64,000 nucleotides of DNA from Clostridium sp. C2-6-12 (GCF_009928485.1 NZ_JAABNP010000014.1:1-64000); one strand, 5' to 3'. Positions 51,603 to 61,622 are shown, counted from the first letter of the stretch. Numbers and translations are program-made. The notes: generated by a model from the letters alone, not told the origin.

Positions 51603-52935
51603 AAGATTCGGGGGAATTAGAGTTGAGTTCCTTTTTGTATTTCTTATATCTGCAATTTTAAGTATAGTTTTTGCTCTTATAATAAATGATGTTTGGAGGA
51701 ATAAACAAACGGATTATTCTCATCAAATAAGCAAATTTAATTCTGAATGTAATAGAATATATGCTGAGATAATAGAAAATTCAAATAATGAAGAAAAAAT
51801 TAAAGAAATTGTAAATAGGGATACAAATTTAGATGAAGTGTTTATAGTTGATACAAAAGGAAATGTGATTATAAGTCATAATAATCGATTTGAGAAACAA
51901 TTTGATATAAATAAAATTTTGGAGGAGCAAGGTAAGACTAATTTTAATAATACAAAAATCAAATATTATTACGTAAATGTTTTAGATAATAACAAATATG
52001 TTTTAATTACTCAGATTTTATACATGGGAGATAATTTTAATATTTTTCCTTTAGGAATAGTAATCTTTCTAATAATATTTTTTGTATTAACTTATGGAAG
52101 GGTGAAGTATATAAATTATCTTTCAAAAGGAGTAATTGAAATAGCTAAAGGAGATTTGAATTATAGGGTTCAAATTAAAGGCAGAGATGAATTATCGCTT
52201 CTTGGCAAAAATATAAATTATATGACGGAGGAATTAAAGCAGCTAAAAGAAAGAGAAAAGGAAGCCGAAAAAAATAAGGATAGGCTTATAGTAAGCGTAT
52301 CTCATGATTTGAGAACACCTTTAACTTCTATTATTGGCTACATAAAATTAATTAAAGAAAATAGTAAATTAGACAATGACATAAAAAGATATATAGATAT
52401 AATTGATAATAAAGCAGAGCGCTTAGAAAATCTAATAAATGATCTTTTTGAATATACAAAACTCAGAGCTTGTGATGTGAAAATTGAAAAGATTAATATA
52501 TCCTTAAATGAGTTTATGAGACAAGTAGTAGAAGGAATGATGCCTATTTGTAACCAAAATAATTTAAATATTGTATTAGAAGCTCCAGAAAAAGAAGTTA
52601 AAGTAAATGTTGATCCAAATAAAATGTTGAGAGTTTTTGAAAATATTATTTCAAATGCTATAAAATATAGTAATAAAGATAGTACAATAAAAATAAACAT
52701 TTCTAATAGTAAAGATGTCTTAATTACTATTGAAAATGAAGGAACGACCATAAAATATGAAGAGTTAAATAAAATTTTTGAAATGTTTTATAGAACTGAT
52801 AAATCAAGAAATAATAAAACAGGAGGAGCAGGTATAGGACTTTCTATTGCAAAAAGTATAGTAGAACTTCATAAAGGGAAAATATGGGCAGATTGTCAGG
52901 GTAATAAAGTTTGTTTTTATGTGTTAATATTATAA
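51580..52935 (+). CDS. Sensor histidine kinase of the OmpR-type pair
   Basis: About 451 residues from a TTG at 51580 that overlaps the regulator by 23 bases; a TTG at 51592 is also possible. Helix 1 (about 14-34), an extracellular sensor of about 110 residues with a Cache-like DEVFIVDTKGNVIISHNN, helix 2 (about 153-173), HAMP (about 175-225), HisKA with the phospho-acceptor in VSVSHDLRTPLTSI (H about 241) and HATPase with NIISNAIKYS, FEMFYRTDKSRN and GGAGIGLSIAKSIVELH. It should phosphorylate the adjacent regulator. Its small external sensor and the secreted zincin next to it may work together (inference). Confidence 0.85.
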   Translation: MDIKLKGKRFGGIRVEFLFVFLISAILSIVFALIINDVWRNKQTDYSHQISKFNSECNRIYAEIIENSNNEEKIKEIVNRDTNLDEVFIVDTKGNVIISHNNRFEKQFDINKILEEQGKTNFNNTKIKYYYVNVLDNNKYVLITQILYMGDNFNIFPLGIVIFLIIFFVLTYGRVKYINYLSKGVIEIAKGDLNYRVQIKGRDELSLLGKNINYMTEELKQLKEREKEAEKNKDRLIVSVSHDLRTPLTSIIGYIKLIKENSKLDNDIKRYIDIIDNKAERLENLINDLFEYTKLRACDVKIEKINISLNEFMRQVVEGMMPICNQNNLNIVLEAPEKEVKVNVDPNKMLRVFENIISNAIKYSNKDSTIKINISNSKDVLITIENEGTTIKYEELNKIFEMFYRTDKSRNNKTGGAGIGLSIAKSIVELHKGKIWADCQGNKVCFYVLIL

Positions 52936-52988
52936 TGAAATCAAGTAAACAAAATAATATATTATATTTAAAGATGAGGAGAACAAAA

Positions 52989-53948
52989 ATGAGAAAGATA
53001 AAATGGGGAATAATTGGACTTGGAAATATAGCAAACAAGTTTGCTCAAACTGTTAATGCTATGGAATCTGTGGAACTTAAAGCAGTTGCATCAAGGAATA
53101 AAGAAAAATCAGAAGCCTTTGGAAAGTTATATGGGGTTTCCGAGGATAAGTGTTATGGAAGTTATGAAGATTTAGTTAAAGATGAAAATATAGATGTTGT
53201 TTACATAGCAGTGCCTCATGTTTTTCATAAAGATATTTCTATTTTATGTTTAAAAAGTGGTAAAGGTGTATTATGTGAAAAGCCCGCTACAATAAATGGA
53301 AAAGAAATTAGAGAAATAATTGAGGTTGCTAAAGAAAACAAAATGTTTTTTATGGAGGCTATGAAAACACGTTTCTTACCAGTAAATCAAAAGGTTAAAC
53401 AGATTATTAACCAAGGTGTATTAGGAGATATTCGCTTATTACAAGCTGATTTTGGATTTAGTTCAGTCTTTGATCCAAAAGATAGATTGTATAATAAAGA
53501 ATTAGGCGGAGGAGCTCTATTGGATGTAGGAATTTACACTGTATCTTATAGTTCATTTATTTTTGGAAATTACCCTAAAAATATAAAAAGCAATCTTTAT
53601 ATAGGGAAATCTGGAATAGATGAATCTGTTTCAATAAACTTAGAATATGAAGAAGGAAAACAAGCTCAGTTGTATGCTGCAATAAATCTTGATACTGTAA
53701 GAGATGCTAATATCATTGGAACTAAAGGAAGAATTCGTGTACCTGTATTTTCAAATGCTGATACAGCTTATATTTTTATTGATGGTAAAGAAGAAAAGAT
53801 AGAAATTCCTTTTGAGATAAATGGATTTGAGTATCAAATTAAGGAAGTTATTGAGTGTATAAATCAAGGAAAACTTGAAAGTGAAATTATGAGCTGGAAA
53901 GACTCCATAGAAATAATGGATATTATGGATAGTGTACAAAATAATTAA
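52989..53948 (+). CDS. Gfo/Idh/MocA-family oxidoreductase
   Basis: 319 residues from the ATG at 52989 (GAGGAG 7 bases before it). The Rossmann motif is WGIIGLGNIANKFAQ (GxGxxA) and the second hallmark is VLCEKPATINGKE with the lysine of EKP; GGGALLDVGIYTVSYSSFIFG belongs to the C-terminal sheet domain. These enzymes oxidise or reduce sugars and cyclitols with NAD(P); resemblance to trans-dihydrodiol-type dehydrogenases is the closest I can say. It starts 53 bases after the kinase gene and may be read from the same transcript. Confidence 0.8.
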   Translation: MRKIKWGIIGLGNIANKFAQTVNAMESVELKAVASRNKEKSEAFGKLYGVSEDKCYGSYEDLVKDENIDVVYIAVPHVFHKDISILCLKSGKGVLCEKPATINGKEIREIIEVAKENKMFFMEAMKTRFLPVNQKVKQIINQGVLGDIRLLQADFGFSSVFDPKDRLYNKELGGGALLDVGIYTVSYSSFIFGNYPKNIKSNLYIGKSGIDESVSINLEYEEGKQAQLYAAINLDTVRDANIIGTKGRIRVPVFSNADTAYIFIDGKEEKIEIPFEINGFEYQIKEVIECINQGKLESEIMSWKDSIEIMDIMDSVQNN

Positions 53949-53988
53949 CAATATGAATAGATAGACAAAATAGAGGATAGAACACAGC

Positions 53989-54060
53989 TTGACTGTAGCA
54001 GAAGTTCAAACAATTGCAAGAAAAAAGAGTGGAAGTGTATTCACAGCAGATAATGAGTAA
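53989..54060 (+). pseudogene. Possible tiny coding remnant
   Basis: A 23-codon frame (LTVAEVQTIARKKSGSVFTA, then DNE) with coding-like base use sits between two genes and has no ribosome binding site. It may be the tail of a decayed gene. Very uncertain. Confidence 0.2.
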
Positions 54061-54144
54061 AATAAATAACTAATATAAATTATTTCCAGGGATTGAGAAG
54101 AATTTATAATTAGTTCAATAAAATATTCAGGAGGATACAAAAGC

Positions 54145-54939
54145 ATGGAAAATAATGAAATTAAGTATTTTATTAATAAAATTTCTAAATTTCTTGCAGC
54201 TAGGTGTATTCCTAAATTAAATTCATTTGATTTAGAAAAGGCATTTGGAATTAAGAAAGTAGATATATTAGTTTTATTAGGAAATTCAATTACTCATACT
54301 ATTAAATGCGCTTCTTACGCATATGAAAATAATTTATGTGATAGAATCCTTATTAATGGAGGCATAGGACATTCTACGGAAATATTAAGACATCAAGTAA
54401 GAAAAGATGAACGTTATAATTATATTCAAGTAGATAATAGAGCAGAAGCAGATATATTTTTTGATATTATAACTAAGATTTATAAAGTTCCAGAAAATAA
54501 GATAATTGTAGAAAATCAATCTACTAATTGTGGAGACAATGCATTAAAAGCAGTTAAATTATTATCAGAATTACAAATTTCATATAATTCTCTTCTTTTA
54601 ATTCAAGATCCTACAATGCAGTTAAGAACACATGCTTCATTTAAAAAGCATATTAAAAATGAGAAAGTAAAGATTATAAATTATGCTCCATTTATTCCAG
54701 AAGTTGATGACGATTTAAAATTAATAAATAGAGACGTGGAGGGCATATGGGAGGAAAAAAGATTTTTAGAGCTTATCATGGGAGAAATACCTAGGCTAAA
54801 AGATGATGTTAATGGCTATGGCCCTTGTGGTAAGAATTTCATTGCCCATGTTGAAGTGCCAAGTGAAATAGAGGAGTATTATAATCGGTTAAAGGTGTTA
54901 ATAGTCGAATATGATTTATATGGAAGATGTGGACATTAG
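54145..54939 (+). CDS. ydcF: YdcF family protein (DUF218)
   Basis: 264 residues and colinear with E. coli YdcF: VLLGNSITHTIKCA, LINGGIGHSTEILRH, NRAEADIFFDI, the PENKIIVENQSTNCGDNA block, LLIQDPTMQLRTHASFKK, and the C-terminal GEIPRLKDDVNGYGPCGKNFIAHVEVPSEI. DUF218 proteins bind nucleotide-type ligands (YdcF binds SAM), but the reaction is unknown. No membrane segment, so it is the soluble YdcF form rather than the SanA/ElyC envelope form. Ribosome binding site CAGGAGG. Confidence 0.85.
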   Translation: MENNEIKYFINKISKFLAARCIPKLNSFDLEKAFGIKKVDILVLLGNSITHTIKCASYAYENNLCDRILINGGIGHSTEILRHQVRKDERYNYIQVDNRAEADIFFDIITKIYKVPENKIIVENQSTNCGDNALKAVKLLSELQISYNSLLLIQDPTMQLRTHASFKKHIKNEKVKIINYAPFIPEVDDDLKLINRDVEGIWEEKRFLELIMGEIPRLKDDVNGYGPCGKNFIAHVEVPSEIEEYYNRLKVLIVEYDLYGRCGH

Positions 54940-55013
54940 TAGTATTAATCAAAAGTAATAAGAAATATTGTATTATGAGAATATAAAGTTGAAACTTAAT
55001 AATAAAAATTTAT

Positions 55014-55095
55014 TATATATGTTGTAATTAAAAATTTACATGAAACAAGTATATATTAAGAAATTTTATTAAAGAATAGTATTACAACATATATA
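55014..55095. repeat. 15-base inverted repeat in the pullulanase upstream region
   Basis: TATATATGTTGTAAT (55014-55028) and ATTACAACATATATA (55081-55095) are perfect complements 52 bases apart, with AAAATTT/AAATTTT inside. It lies in the 312-base gap 54940-55251, which has no gene. The repeat could be two operator half-sites for looping or an RNA stem. A TATAAT (about 55214) follows nearer the gene. Confidence 0.5.
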
Positions 55096-55251
55096 CCCAG
55101 TTGAATTGATAATTTCATATTTTTATTTAGTATAAAAGTATAATAATATATTGCCATGTTTGTAAAAAAATATAAAAAAATCCATGGTGAGATACTTTTA
55201 TAAAATAATAGGTTATAATTGTTATGAAAATGTTTAACTGGAGGGATTAGA

Positions 55252-58251
55252 GTGAAAAAATTAAAAAAGTATTCTGTATTAATGCTGATAATTACTTTTA
55301 TAGTTACAATGATGCAAATGCCAGTTGTATTAGTAAAAGCAGCAGAAAAATCAGAGAAGGTCTATGTGAAAATGAGATATAATAGGCCAGATGGAAATTA
55401 CGAAGGATGGAATATTTGGGCATGGGAAAAAGGAAAAGATGGTAAGCAAGTAGATTTTGTAGGTCAAGATCAGCAAGGAAAATTTGCTGTTGTTGAAACT
55501 ACTAAAGAAGCCGGACAATTACTATTTATTGTTAGAAAAGGTGATTGGAAGGAAAAAGCAACAGGAGATGAGGCTGTAGATTTAAATAATGGAGATGTTG
55601 AAACTGTAATTACTCAAGGTAATGGAACAACAACACGTGAAGATAAATCTATAAATAGGTATTTTGGCACAGTTAAGTTAAATCTCCACTATTACAGGGC
55701 TGATGAAAATTATGATTCTTGGGATGTATGGTCTTGGATTAATAATGATGATTCAGCAGGATATGCATTTACTAAACAAGACGATTATGGAAAAATTGCA
55801 GAGATTAGTAAAACAAATGTAACAACTAAACAAGATATTTCATTTATAATCAGACAAGGTGGTAATGACTGGAAAGCAAAAGATGTGGATAAGGATAGAA
55901 GTGTTAATTTAGCATATGCAAATAATAATGGAGAAATTAATGCTTATATTCTTCAAGGAGATGAAAAAGTATATTATAGTGTAAATGAACCTATAAGAAA
56001 ACCAGAAATAATTTCTTTAAAGATAGATTCTATTAATGAAATGAATTTTAAGTTAAATTCTAAACTTTCAGCAACTGAAGGAATTATTTTAAAAGAAAAT
56101 GGAACTGTCATTAATAATGAATTATATTCTGTAAAAATTGGAGAAAGTTCATTAGACGGTACTATTAAATTTAACAAAGCAATTGATTTAGAGAAAAATT
56201 ACACTTTAGAAATACCTAAATATAAGAGCAGGGATTCTAGTTTTGGAAAAGTATATAATACTAAAGAATTCAGTGACTTATATGGATATGAAGGACAACT
56301 TGGTGCTATATACAATGCTGATGAAACAGAATTTGCTTTATGGGCTCCAACAGCAGTTGCTGTGAAAGTTGCTTTCTATGGCAAGGATGGTAAAAAGATT
56401 GCTCCGCCAGAAAAGGTGATAGATATGGTTAAAGGTGAAAAAGGTGTTTGGAGACTTAAACAATCTGGAGATTTAAATGGAGTTTATTATAATTATTTTG
56501 TAACAGTAAATGGAAAGCAAAATGAAGTTACTGATCCTTATGCAAAAGCAGTTGGAGTTAATGGAAATATTGGAATGGTTATAAACTTAAATTCAACAAA
56601 TCCAGCTGGATGGAGTGAGGATAAGAGGCCTAAACTTGAAAGTCCAACAGATGCTACAATATATGAAATGCATATTAGAGATTTTTCTATAGATGAAAAT
56701 TCTGGTGTTAATTTGGAATACAAAGGTAAATATAAAGGTGTATGGCAAAATGGTACGACTATTCCAGGCACAGATATTAAAACAGGAGTAGCTCATTTAA
56801 AAGAACTTGGAATAAATACAGTACAATTAATGCCAAGCTTTGATCATAGATCCATAAATGAAACTAAGCTTGATACTCCACAATTTAACTGGGGATATGA
56901 TCCTCAAAATTATAATGTACCTGAAGGATCTTATTCGTCTGATCCATATGATGCAAAAATAAGAATTAAAGAATTTAAAGAAATGATAAATGAACTTCAT
57001 AAACAAGGAATAAAAGTTGTTATGGATGTTGTTTATAATCATACTGGGGCAACAAAAGATTCTTTATTTAATTTGGTAGTGCCAGATTATTATTATCGTC
57101 AAAATGAAGATGGTTCTTATTCTAATGGTTCAGGATGTGGAAATGAATTGGCTTCAGAGCGCTCAATGGTTAGAAAACTTATTGTTGAATCAGTTAAATA
57201 TTGGGCTGAAGAATATCATGTTGATGGATTTAGGTTTGATTTAATGGCTAATCATGATATTGAAACAATGAAACAAATAAGATCTGAATTAGATAAAATT
57301 GATAATAAAATATTAATGTATGGTGAAGGCTGGGCTAGTGGCCAATGTGGCTTACCAAAGGAACAGCAATCATTAAAAGCAAATGATCCTAAATTTGGAG
57401 AAATGCAATTAGGCATGTTTAGTGATGATTTTAGAGATGGAATTAAAGGAAATGTATTTGATGGGCCATCAGCAGGATTTATAAATGGAGGAAATGGCTT
57501 TGAGGATTCTGTGAAATTTGGTATAGTTGCATCTACTAAGCACGACGGAATAGATTACAGTAAAGTTAATTATTCAAAAGAGCCTTGGGCAAATGAACCG
57601 TATCAAACAATAAATTATGCATCATGTCATGATAATTATACTTTATGGGACAAATTGCAAACGGTTGCGCAAAATAAATCTGACAATGAAAGAGAAGCTA
57701 TGAATAAAGTTTCAGCAGCATTAATATTCACTTCCCAAGGAATTCCATTTATTCAGGCAGGGGAGGAATTTGCAAGAACAAAAGTCAATAGAGATGGAAC
57801 TCTTAATGAAAATAGTTATAATGCACCAGATAGTGTCAATGAATTAAATTGGGAGAGAATAGAAGAGTATCGTGATTTAAATGATTACTATCAAGGATTA
57901 ATTAAAATGAGAAGCGCTCATAAAGTATTCAGAATGAATACTACTAAGGATATTAAAGAAAATCTTAAATTCTTAGAAAATGGAAAAGATTTTAAAGGAG
58001 ATAATGTTATTGCATATACATTGAATGGAAGTACTGTAAATGATGATTGGAATAAAGTTGCAGCTATATTCAATTCAAGTAATAAACAAGTTGAAGTAAC
58101 CTTACCATCAGAAAAATGGACAGTAGTAGTAAATGGAGATAAAGCTGGAGTTGAAAAATTAGAAGATATTTGTGGCTCAAAAGTTATTGTTCCTGCAAAT
58201 AGCTCTTATGTACTTGTAGATACAGAAAGTTATGAAAAGAGTAATAAATAA
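55252..58251 (+). CDS. pulA: Secreted type I pullulanase with two CBM41 modules
   Basis: 999 residues from a GTG with GGAGGG before it. Signal peptide about 1-30 (cleavage near VKAAE), two CBM41 starch-binding modules (about 36-135 and 140-240, each with GWNIWAW or SWDVWSW), an Ig-like linker, CBM48 (about 345-440) and a GH13_14 barrel: YNWGYDP-type FNWGYDPQNYNVPEGSYS, DVVYNHTG, nucleophile D662 in DGFRFDLM, acid E692 in YGEGW and the histidine of SCHDN. It cuts alpha-1,6 branches in pullulan and starch outside the cell. No anchor is seen. Fits a starch- and xylan-using organism. Confidence 0.9.
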   Translation: MKKLKKYSVLMLIITFIVTMMQMPVVLVKAAEKSEKVYVKMRYNRPDGNYEGWNIWAWEKGKDGKQVDFVGQDQQGKFAVVETTKEAGQLLFIVRKGDWKEKATGDEAVDLNNGDVETVITQGNGTTTREDKSINRYFGTVKLNLHYYRADENYDSWDVWSWINNDDSAGYAFTKQDDYGKIAEISKTNVTTKQDISFIIRQGGNDWKAKDVDKDRSVNLAYANNNGEINAYILQGDEKVYYSVNEPIRKPEIISLKIDSINEMNFKLNSKLSATEGIILKENGTVINNELYSVKIGESSLDGTIKFNKAIDLEKNYTLEIPKYKSRDSSFGKVYNTKEFSDLYGYEGQLGAIYNADETEFALWAPTAVAVKVAFYGKDGKKIAPPEKVIDMVKGEKGVWRLKQSGDLNGVYYNYFVTVNGKQNEVTDPYAKAVGVNGNIGMVINLNSTNPAGWSEDKRPKLESPTDATIYEMHIRDFSIDENSGVNLEYKGKYKGVWQNGTTIPGTDIKTGVAHLKELGINTVQLMPSFDHRSINETKLDTPQFNWGYDPQNYNVPEGSYSSDPYDAKIRIKEFKEMINELHKQGIKVVMDVVYNHTGATKDSLFNLVVPDYYYRQNEDGSYSNGSGCGNELASERSMVRKLIVESVKYWAEEYHVDGFRFDLMANHDIETMKQIRSELDKIDNKILMYGEGWASGQCGLPKEQQSLKANDPKFGEMQLGMFSDDFRDGIKGNVFDGPSAGFINGGNGFEDSVKFGIVASTKHDGIDYSKVNYSKEPWANEPYQTINYASCHDNYTLWDKLQTVAQNKSDNEREAMNKVSAALIFTSQGIPFIQAGEEFARTKVNRDGTLNENSYNAPDSVNELNWERIEEYRDLNDYYQGLIKMRSAHKVFRMNTTKDIKENLKFLENGKDFKGDNVIAYTLNGSTVNDDWNKVAAIFNSSNKQVEVTLPSEKWTVVVNGDKAGVEKLEDICGSKVIVPANSSYVLVDTESYEKSNK

Positions 58252-58319
58252 ATTTGAGGCATAGGTTATAATAAATAGTTGTTGATTTAAAAGAGAAGCG
58301 AATTTGTAATATATAGTAT

Positions 58320-58356
58320 AAAAGTTAGATTTGGAGTACCAAATCTAACTTTTATT
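58320..58356. terminator. Bidirectional terminator
   Basis: AAAAGTTAGATTTGG (58320-58334) and CCAAATCTAACTTTT (58339-58353) form a perfect 15-base stem with a 4-base loop; it directly abuts the stop of the minus gene at 58355. Confidence 0.85.
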
Positions 58357-58588
58357 AACGTTGAAAATCTTGAGCAAATTGTTTCATAATCGCCTGCACT
58401 TCTTCAACCTTTTCAGGTTTTAATAAAGCAAGCATTTTAGGTATAGTTTGAGCAATATCATCTTGTGTGAAATTACCTTCAGATAGTTTCTTAAAGTTAT
58501 CTGCAAGCAATGCTTTTGCTTCATCAATTTTATCTTCTTTTATTCTTTCTAAAATAAAACTTAGAAATTTTTCTTGTCCTTGTTCCAT
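58355..58588 (-). CDS. Small helical hypothetical protein, 77 aa
   Basis: A 77-residue, charged and mostly helical protein (EKFLSFILERIKEDKIDEAKALLADNFKKLSEGNFTQDDIAQTIPKMLALL) with a ribosome binding site (GGAGG) before the ATG and a shared terminator after it. It could be a three-helix bundle. No family is recognised. Confidence 0.65.
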   Translation of the reverse strand: MEQGQEKFLSFILERIKEDKIDEAKALLADNFKKLSEGNFTQDDIAQTIPKMLALLKPEKVEEVQAIMKQFAQDFQR

Positions 58589-58723
58589 TATTTAGCCTCC
58601 TTAGATTAAACTTATATAGTAAATATTATATCAAATTTTCATCATAAATATATTGTTTTGAATTCCTAAAAATTGATTATATATTTTTAGAAAAATAAAA
58701 TATCAAGTGAAATATATTTTGGG

Positions 58724-59467
58724 TTATAAACTAAAAAGTCTTTTTATTTCTTCATATTTTTCATGAGTAAGCAAAGCATCTTTATCAGTATTTTTTAATT
58801 TCACCACATAAGTCCAGCGACCATATGGATATATTTTTGTGATTAAGGATAAATTTATAATATATGATTTATGACTCCTAAAAAATTGAGAAGGATCTAA
58901 TTTTTCCTCTATATCAGATAGAGAAATAGAAGTGGTAAAATTGTCTGTTTTTGTGTAAATAACAGTAGAACTTTCTTCTCTTTGAATCAAAACAATTTCT
59001 TTAGTGTCAACAAAGCTTATGCCATCCTTATTTTTTATCATAAGCTTATCTAGTCCTTTTTCATGTTTGATTATTTTATCTATACCATCGCTATAACTAG
59101 GTTTATTTAGAGTTTTTATTCTATATAAAGTTTGCATTACTCTTTCAACCTTAAAGGGTTTTATTAAATAATCAAAAGCATATAATTGAAAGGCTTCTGA
59201 CATATACTCTGAATGAGCTGTTGCAAAAATGATTATTGTTTTTGGGTCTATATCTGTTAATACCTTAGCACAATCTATTCCATTAGAACCAGGCATTTCT
59301 ACATCAAAGAACACCACCTGAGGGCGATGTTCTTTAAATATGCCTATAGCTTCTTCACCATTGTCTGTATCTCCAACAACTTCAAAGCCGCCAGATTTCT
59401 CTAAGATTTTTTTGATTATGGTTCTCATTCCTTTTTCATCGTCAACTATAAGCACTTTTATATTCAT
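58724..59467 (-). CDS. LytTR-family response regulator
   Basis: 247 residues: receiver with D9-D10, phospho-site D55 in VVFFDVEMPGSNG and K in YLIKPFKVERV, then a LytTR DNA-binding domain (about 140-245: IKNKDGISFVDTKEIVLIQREESSTVIYTKTDNFTTSISLSDIEEKL, FFRSHKSYIINLSLI). LytTR regulators often control virulence, bacteriocin or envelope genes. It is the last gene of a minus-strand series that begins with a GHKL kinase at 62468 and has nfeD and floA between; the kinase is the likely partner. Confidence 0.9.
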   Translation of the reverse strand: MNIKVLIVDDEKGMRTIIKKILEKSGGFEVVGDTDNGEEAIGIFKEHRPQVVFFDVEMPGSNGIDCAKVLTDIDPKTIIIFATAHSEYMSEAFQLYAFDYLIKPFKVERVMQTLYRIKTLNKPSYSDGIDKIIKHEKGLDKLMIKNKDGISFVDTKEIVLIQREESSTVIYTKTDNFTTSISLSDIEEKLDPSQFFRSHKSYIINLSLITKIYPYGRWTYVVKLKNTDKDALLTHEKYEEIKRLFSL

Positions 59468-59484
59468 AGTAAAGTCTCCTAAAA

Positions 59485-59883
59485 TTAATATCTTCTTCTC
59501 TTTCTGGTTTTACTTTTTGGTTTGCCAACTATTTCTGAAAGGATAATAGCTTGCTGTAATCTTACAGAAGTAAGATCTTGAGTAATAGAATCTAACAAGC
59601 CTTGTTCGTTAGAAAAGGCTGTCTTAGTTTTATTGTAATAATCAGCATTTTCATAATTATTATTTTCATAAGTTGTATTATTGTTAGCAGAAGCACTTTG
59701 AGTAACTTGGTTATTGGCATTTACAGACTCAGCATAGATATTATTGCCTGTGGCATTATTTAAGCTGCTATTATTTGGGAAGCTGAAAAGCTGGCTTTTT
59801 TTTAGGCTATCTGCTATGAAGTTAGGATCATTTACAGCTTTTTCAATAGTTTTTAATATATTAAAAGCATCGTTAAATTTCAT
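59485..59883 (-). CDS. Asn/Ser-rich hypothetical protein, 132 aa
   Basis: An N-terminal helix (about 1-30), a long disordered Asn/Ser/Ala-rich middle (about 35-90, ANNQVTQSASANNNTTYENN), a helix with SVRLQQAIILSEIVGKP and a very basic tail (KSKTRKRRRY). The basic tail could bind nucleic acid or the negatively charged membrane. No family is recognised. It lies between floA and the LytTR regulator, 17 bases from the latter, and is probably cotranscribed with both. Ribosome binding site AAAGGAGTGG. Confidence 0.65.
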   Translation of the reverse strand: MKFNDAFNILKTIEKAVNDPNFIADSLKKSQLFSFPNNSSLNNATGNNIYAESVNANNQVTQSASANNNTTYENNNYENADYYNKTKTAFSNEQGLLDSITQDLTSVRLQQAIILSEIVGKPKSKTRKRRRY

Positions 59884-59955
59884 AATTATCCACTCCTTTC
59901 TTTAGGCATAAATGATAATGAAGGAATTTCCTTTAGAATCTAATTTCAAGGAGAA

Positions 59956-60951
59956 TTATTTTTTGTTTTTATTTTCTTTATCAGAAGTAGTGGATTTTGG
60001 TTTGTTTCCTGCATTTGATATTGAACTTCTCATGCTTGTGTCTGCGATAACATTTTGCATATCATAGTAATCCATTATTCCAAGCTTACCTTCTCTAAGG
60101 GCATAAGCCATAGCTCTTGGTACTTCAGCTTCAGCTTCAACAACAGAAGCTCTCATTTCTTGCTCTTTAGCTACAGCCATAGCTCTTCTTTCTTCAGCTT
60201 TAGCTTGAGCAATATTTTTATCAGCTTCAGCTTGAAGTGTTTGAAGTTGAGCACCTATATTTCTTCCTACATCTACGTCAGCAATATCTATAGATAGAAT
60301 TTCAAAGGCAGTACCTGCATCTAAACCTTTATTTAATACAGTTTTTGAAATAGCATCTGGATTTTCTAAAACTATTTTATGACTAGTAGAAGAACCAACT
60401 GTTGTAACTATACCTTCACCAACTCTGGCTAAAATAGTAGCTTCTCCAGCACCACCAACTAATCTTTCAAGATTTGCTCTAACTGTAACCCTAGCTTTTA
60501 CTAAAAGTTCTATACCATCTTTAGCAACAGCTGAAACATTTGGAGTTTCAATTACTCTTGGGTTAACACTCATTTTAACAGCTTCTAAAACATCTCTTCC
60601 TGCCAGGTCTATAGCAGCAGCTTTTTCAAATTGTAAATCTATATCAGCTCTGTGAGCAGCAATTAATGCATTAACAACATTATCAACATTACCACCAGCT
60701 AAATAGTGAGCTTCTAATTGGTTAACAGTTAATCCCATACCAGCTTTTGTTGATTTGATAAGTGGAATTACTATTTTTGAAGGTACAACACGTCTAAGTC
60801 TCATACCAATTAAATTAAATATACTTACTTTAACATTAGCTGCTAAAGAGGATACCCATAATCCTATTGGTACAAACGTTAAAAATACGGCAATTAAAGA
60901 TACAACTGCTATAACTATAATAATTTTAATCATAAATAAATCTGCATTCAT
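59956..60951 (-). CDS. floA: Flotillin-like protein FloA
   Basis: 331 residues: N-terminal membrane-inserting hydrophobic segment (about 8-35), SPFH domain (about 45-230) with [81 protein letters not shown], and an Ala/Glu/Lys-rich helical flotillin tail (about 235-290). FloA scaffolds membrane microdomains in Bacillus. It starts 26 bases after nfeD, the usual partner order. The C-terminal 20 residues ([16 protein letters not shown]) are polar. Confidence 0.9.
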   Translation of the reverse strand: MNADLFMIKIIIVIAVVSLIAVFLTFVPIGLWVSSLAANVKVSIFNLIGMRLRRVVPSKIVIPLIKSTKAGMGLTVNQLEAHYLAGGNVDNVVNALIAAHRADIDLQFEKAAAIDLAGRDVLEAVKMSVNPRVIETPNVSAVAKDGIELLVKARVTVRANLERLVGGAGEATILARVGEGIVTTVGSSTSHKIVLENPDAISKTVLNKGLDAGTAFEILSIDIADVDVGRNIGAQLQTLQAEADKNIAQAKAEERRAMAVAKEQEMRASVVEAEAEVPRAMAYALREGKLGIMDYYDMQNVIADTSMRSSISNAGNKPKSTTSDKENKNKK

Positions 60952-60977
60952 TAATAATCTCTCCTTTAAATATTATT

Positions 60978-61469
60978 TTAAATCTTTTTTACTAATAATT
61001 TTACTCCGCTAACTTTGAAGATCTCTACTTCAGTTCCTTTAGGGATATATTCACCTTCTGATATTACATCAAATTTTACACCATCAATATCTACTGAACC
61101 AGATGGTCTTAAATCATTAAGGGCTACCCCTTTTTTCCCTAGTAAATAATCTAAATCTGATGAGCTGATATATCCATGTTCCTTTTTTTGTTCATCAGAA
61201 AGAATTAGTGGTTTGAAAAATTTTCCCTTTGTAAAGCATGTTAGAACTACTCCAAACATTGCTCCCAGTGCAGCAAGTATTGCTAAAGCCATAATCAGAG
61301 CCTGTGAAAAATTCTGTGCTGTGAGCAATACAGCTAATACTAAACATATAGCTCCAACTACTCCAGGAACACCAAAGCCTGGAATATGCATTTCTAATAA
61401 TATTAACCCAAAGCCTATAATTAAAAGTAAAACTGTTACTAATGTTATATCTGGTAATAATACGCTCAT
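60978..61469 (-). CDS. NfeD-family membrane protein
   Basis: 163 residues: membrane helices at about 8-25, 32-52 and 58-80 (LILLEMHIPGFGVPGVVGAICLVLAVLL), then a C-terminal OB-fold NfeD domain (about 100-163, GKKGVALNDLRPSGSVDIDGVKFDVISEGEYIPKGTEVEIFKVSGVKLLVKK). This is the short NfeD form without the ClpP-like protease domain. NfeD proteins interact with flotillins; the gene directly precedes floA. Ribosome binding site AAAGGAGGAG. The kinase gene lies 153 bases upstream on the same strand. Confidence 0.85.
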   Translation of the reverse strand: MSVLLPDITLVTVLLLIIGFGLILLEMHIPGFGVPGVVGAICLVLAVLLTAQNFSQALIMALAILAALGAMFGVVLTCFTKGKFFKPLILSDEQKKEHGYISSSDLDYLLGKKGVALNDLRPSGSVDIDGVKFDVISEGEYIPKGTEVEIFKVSGVKLLVKKI

Positions 61470-61622
61470 GTTTTGCTCCTCCTTTCAATCTATATAAGTA
61501 TAATAATCTTTCTAATAAAGTTTAGTAATATAAAACTTCTGAAATATACATTTTTGAATTTGAAATGTCATTTATAAAGATTGTAATATAACTAATTAAA
61601 AGATATAGACCATAAGCTTATT

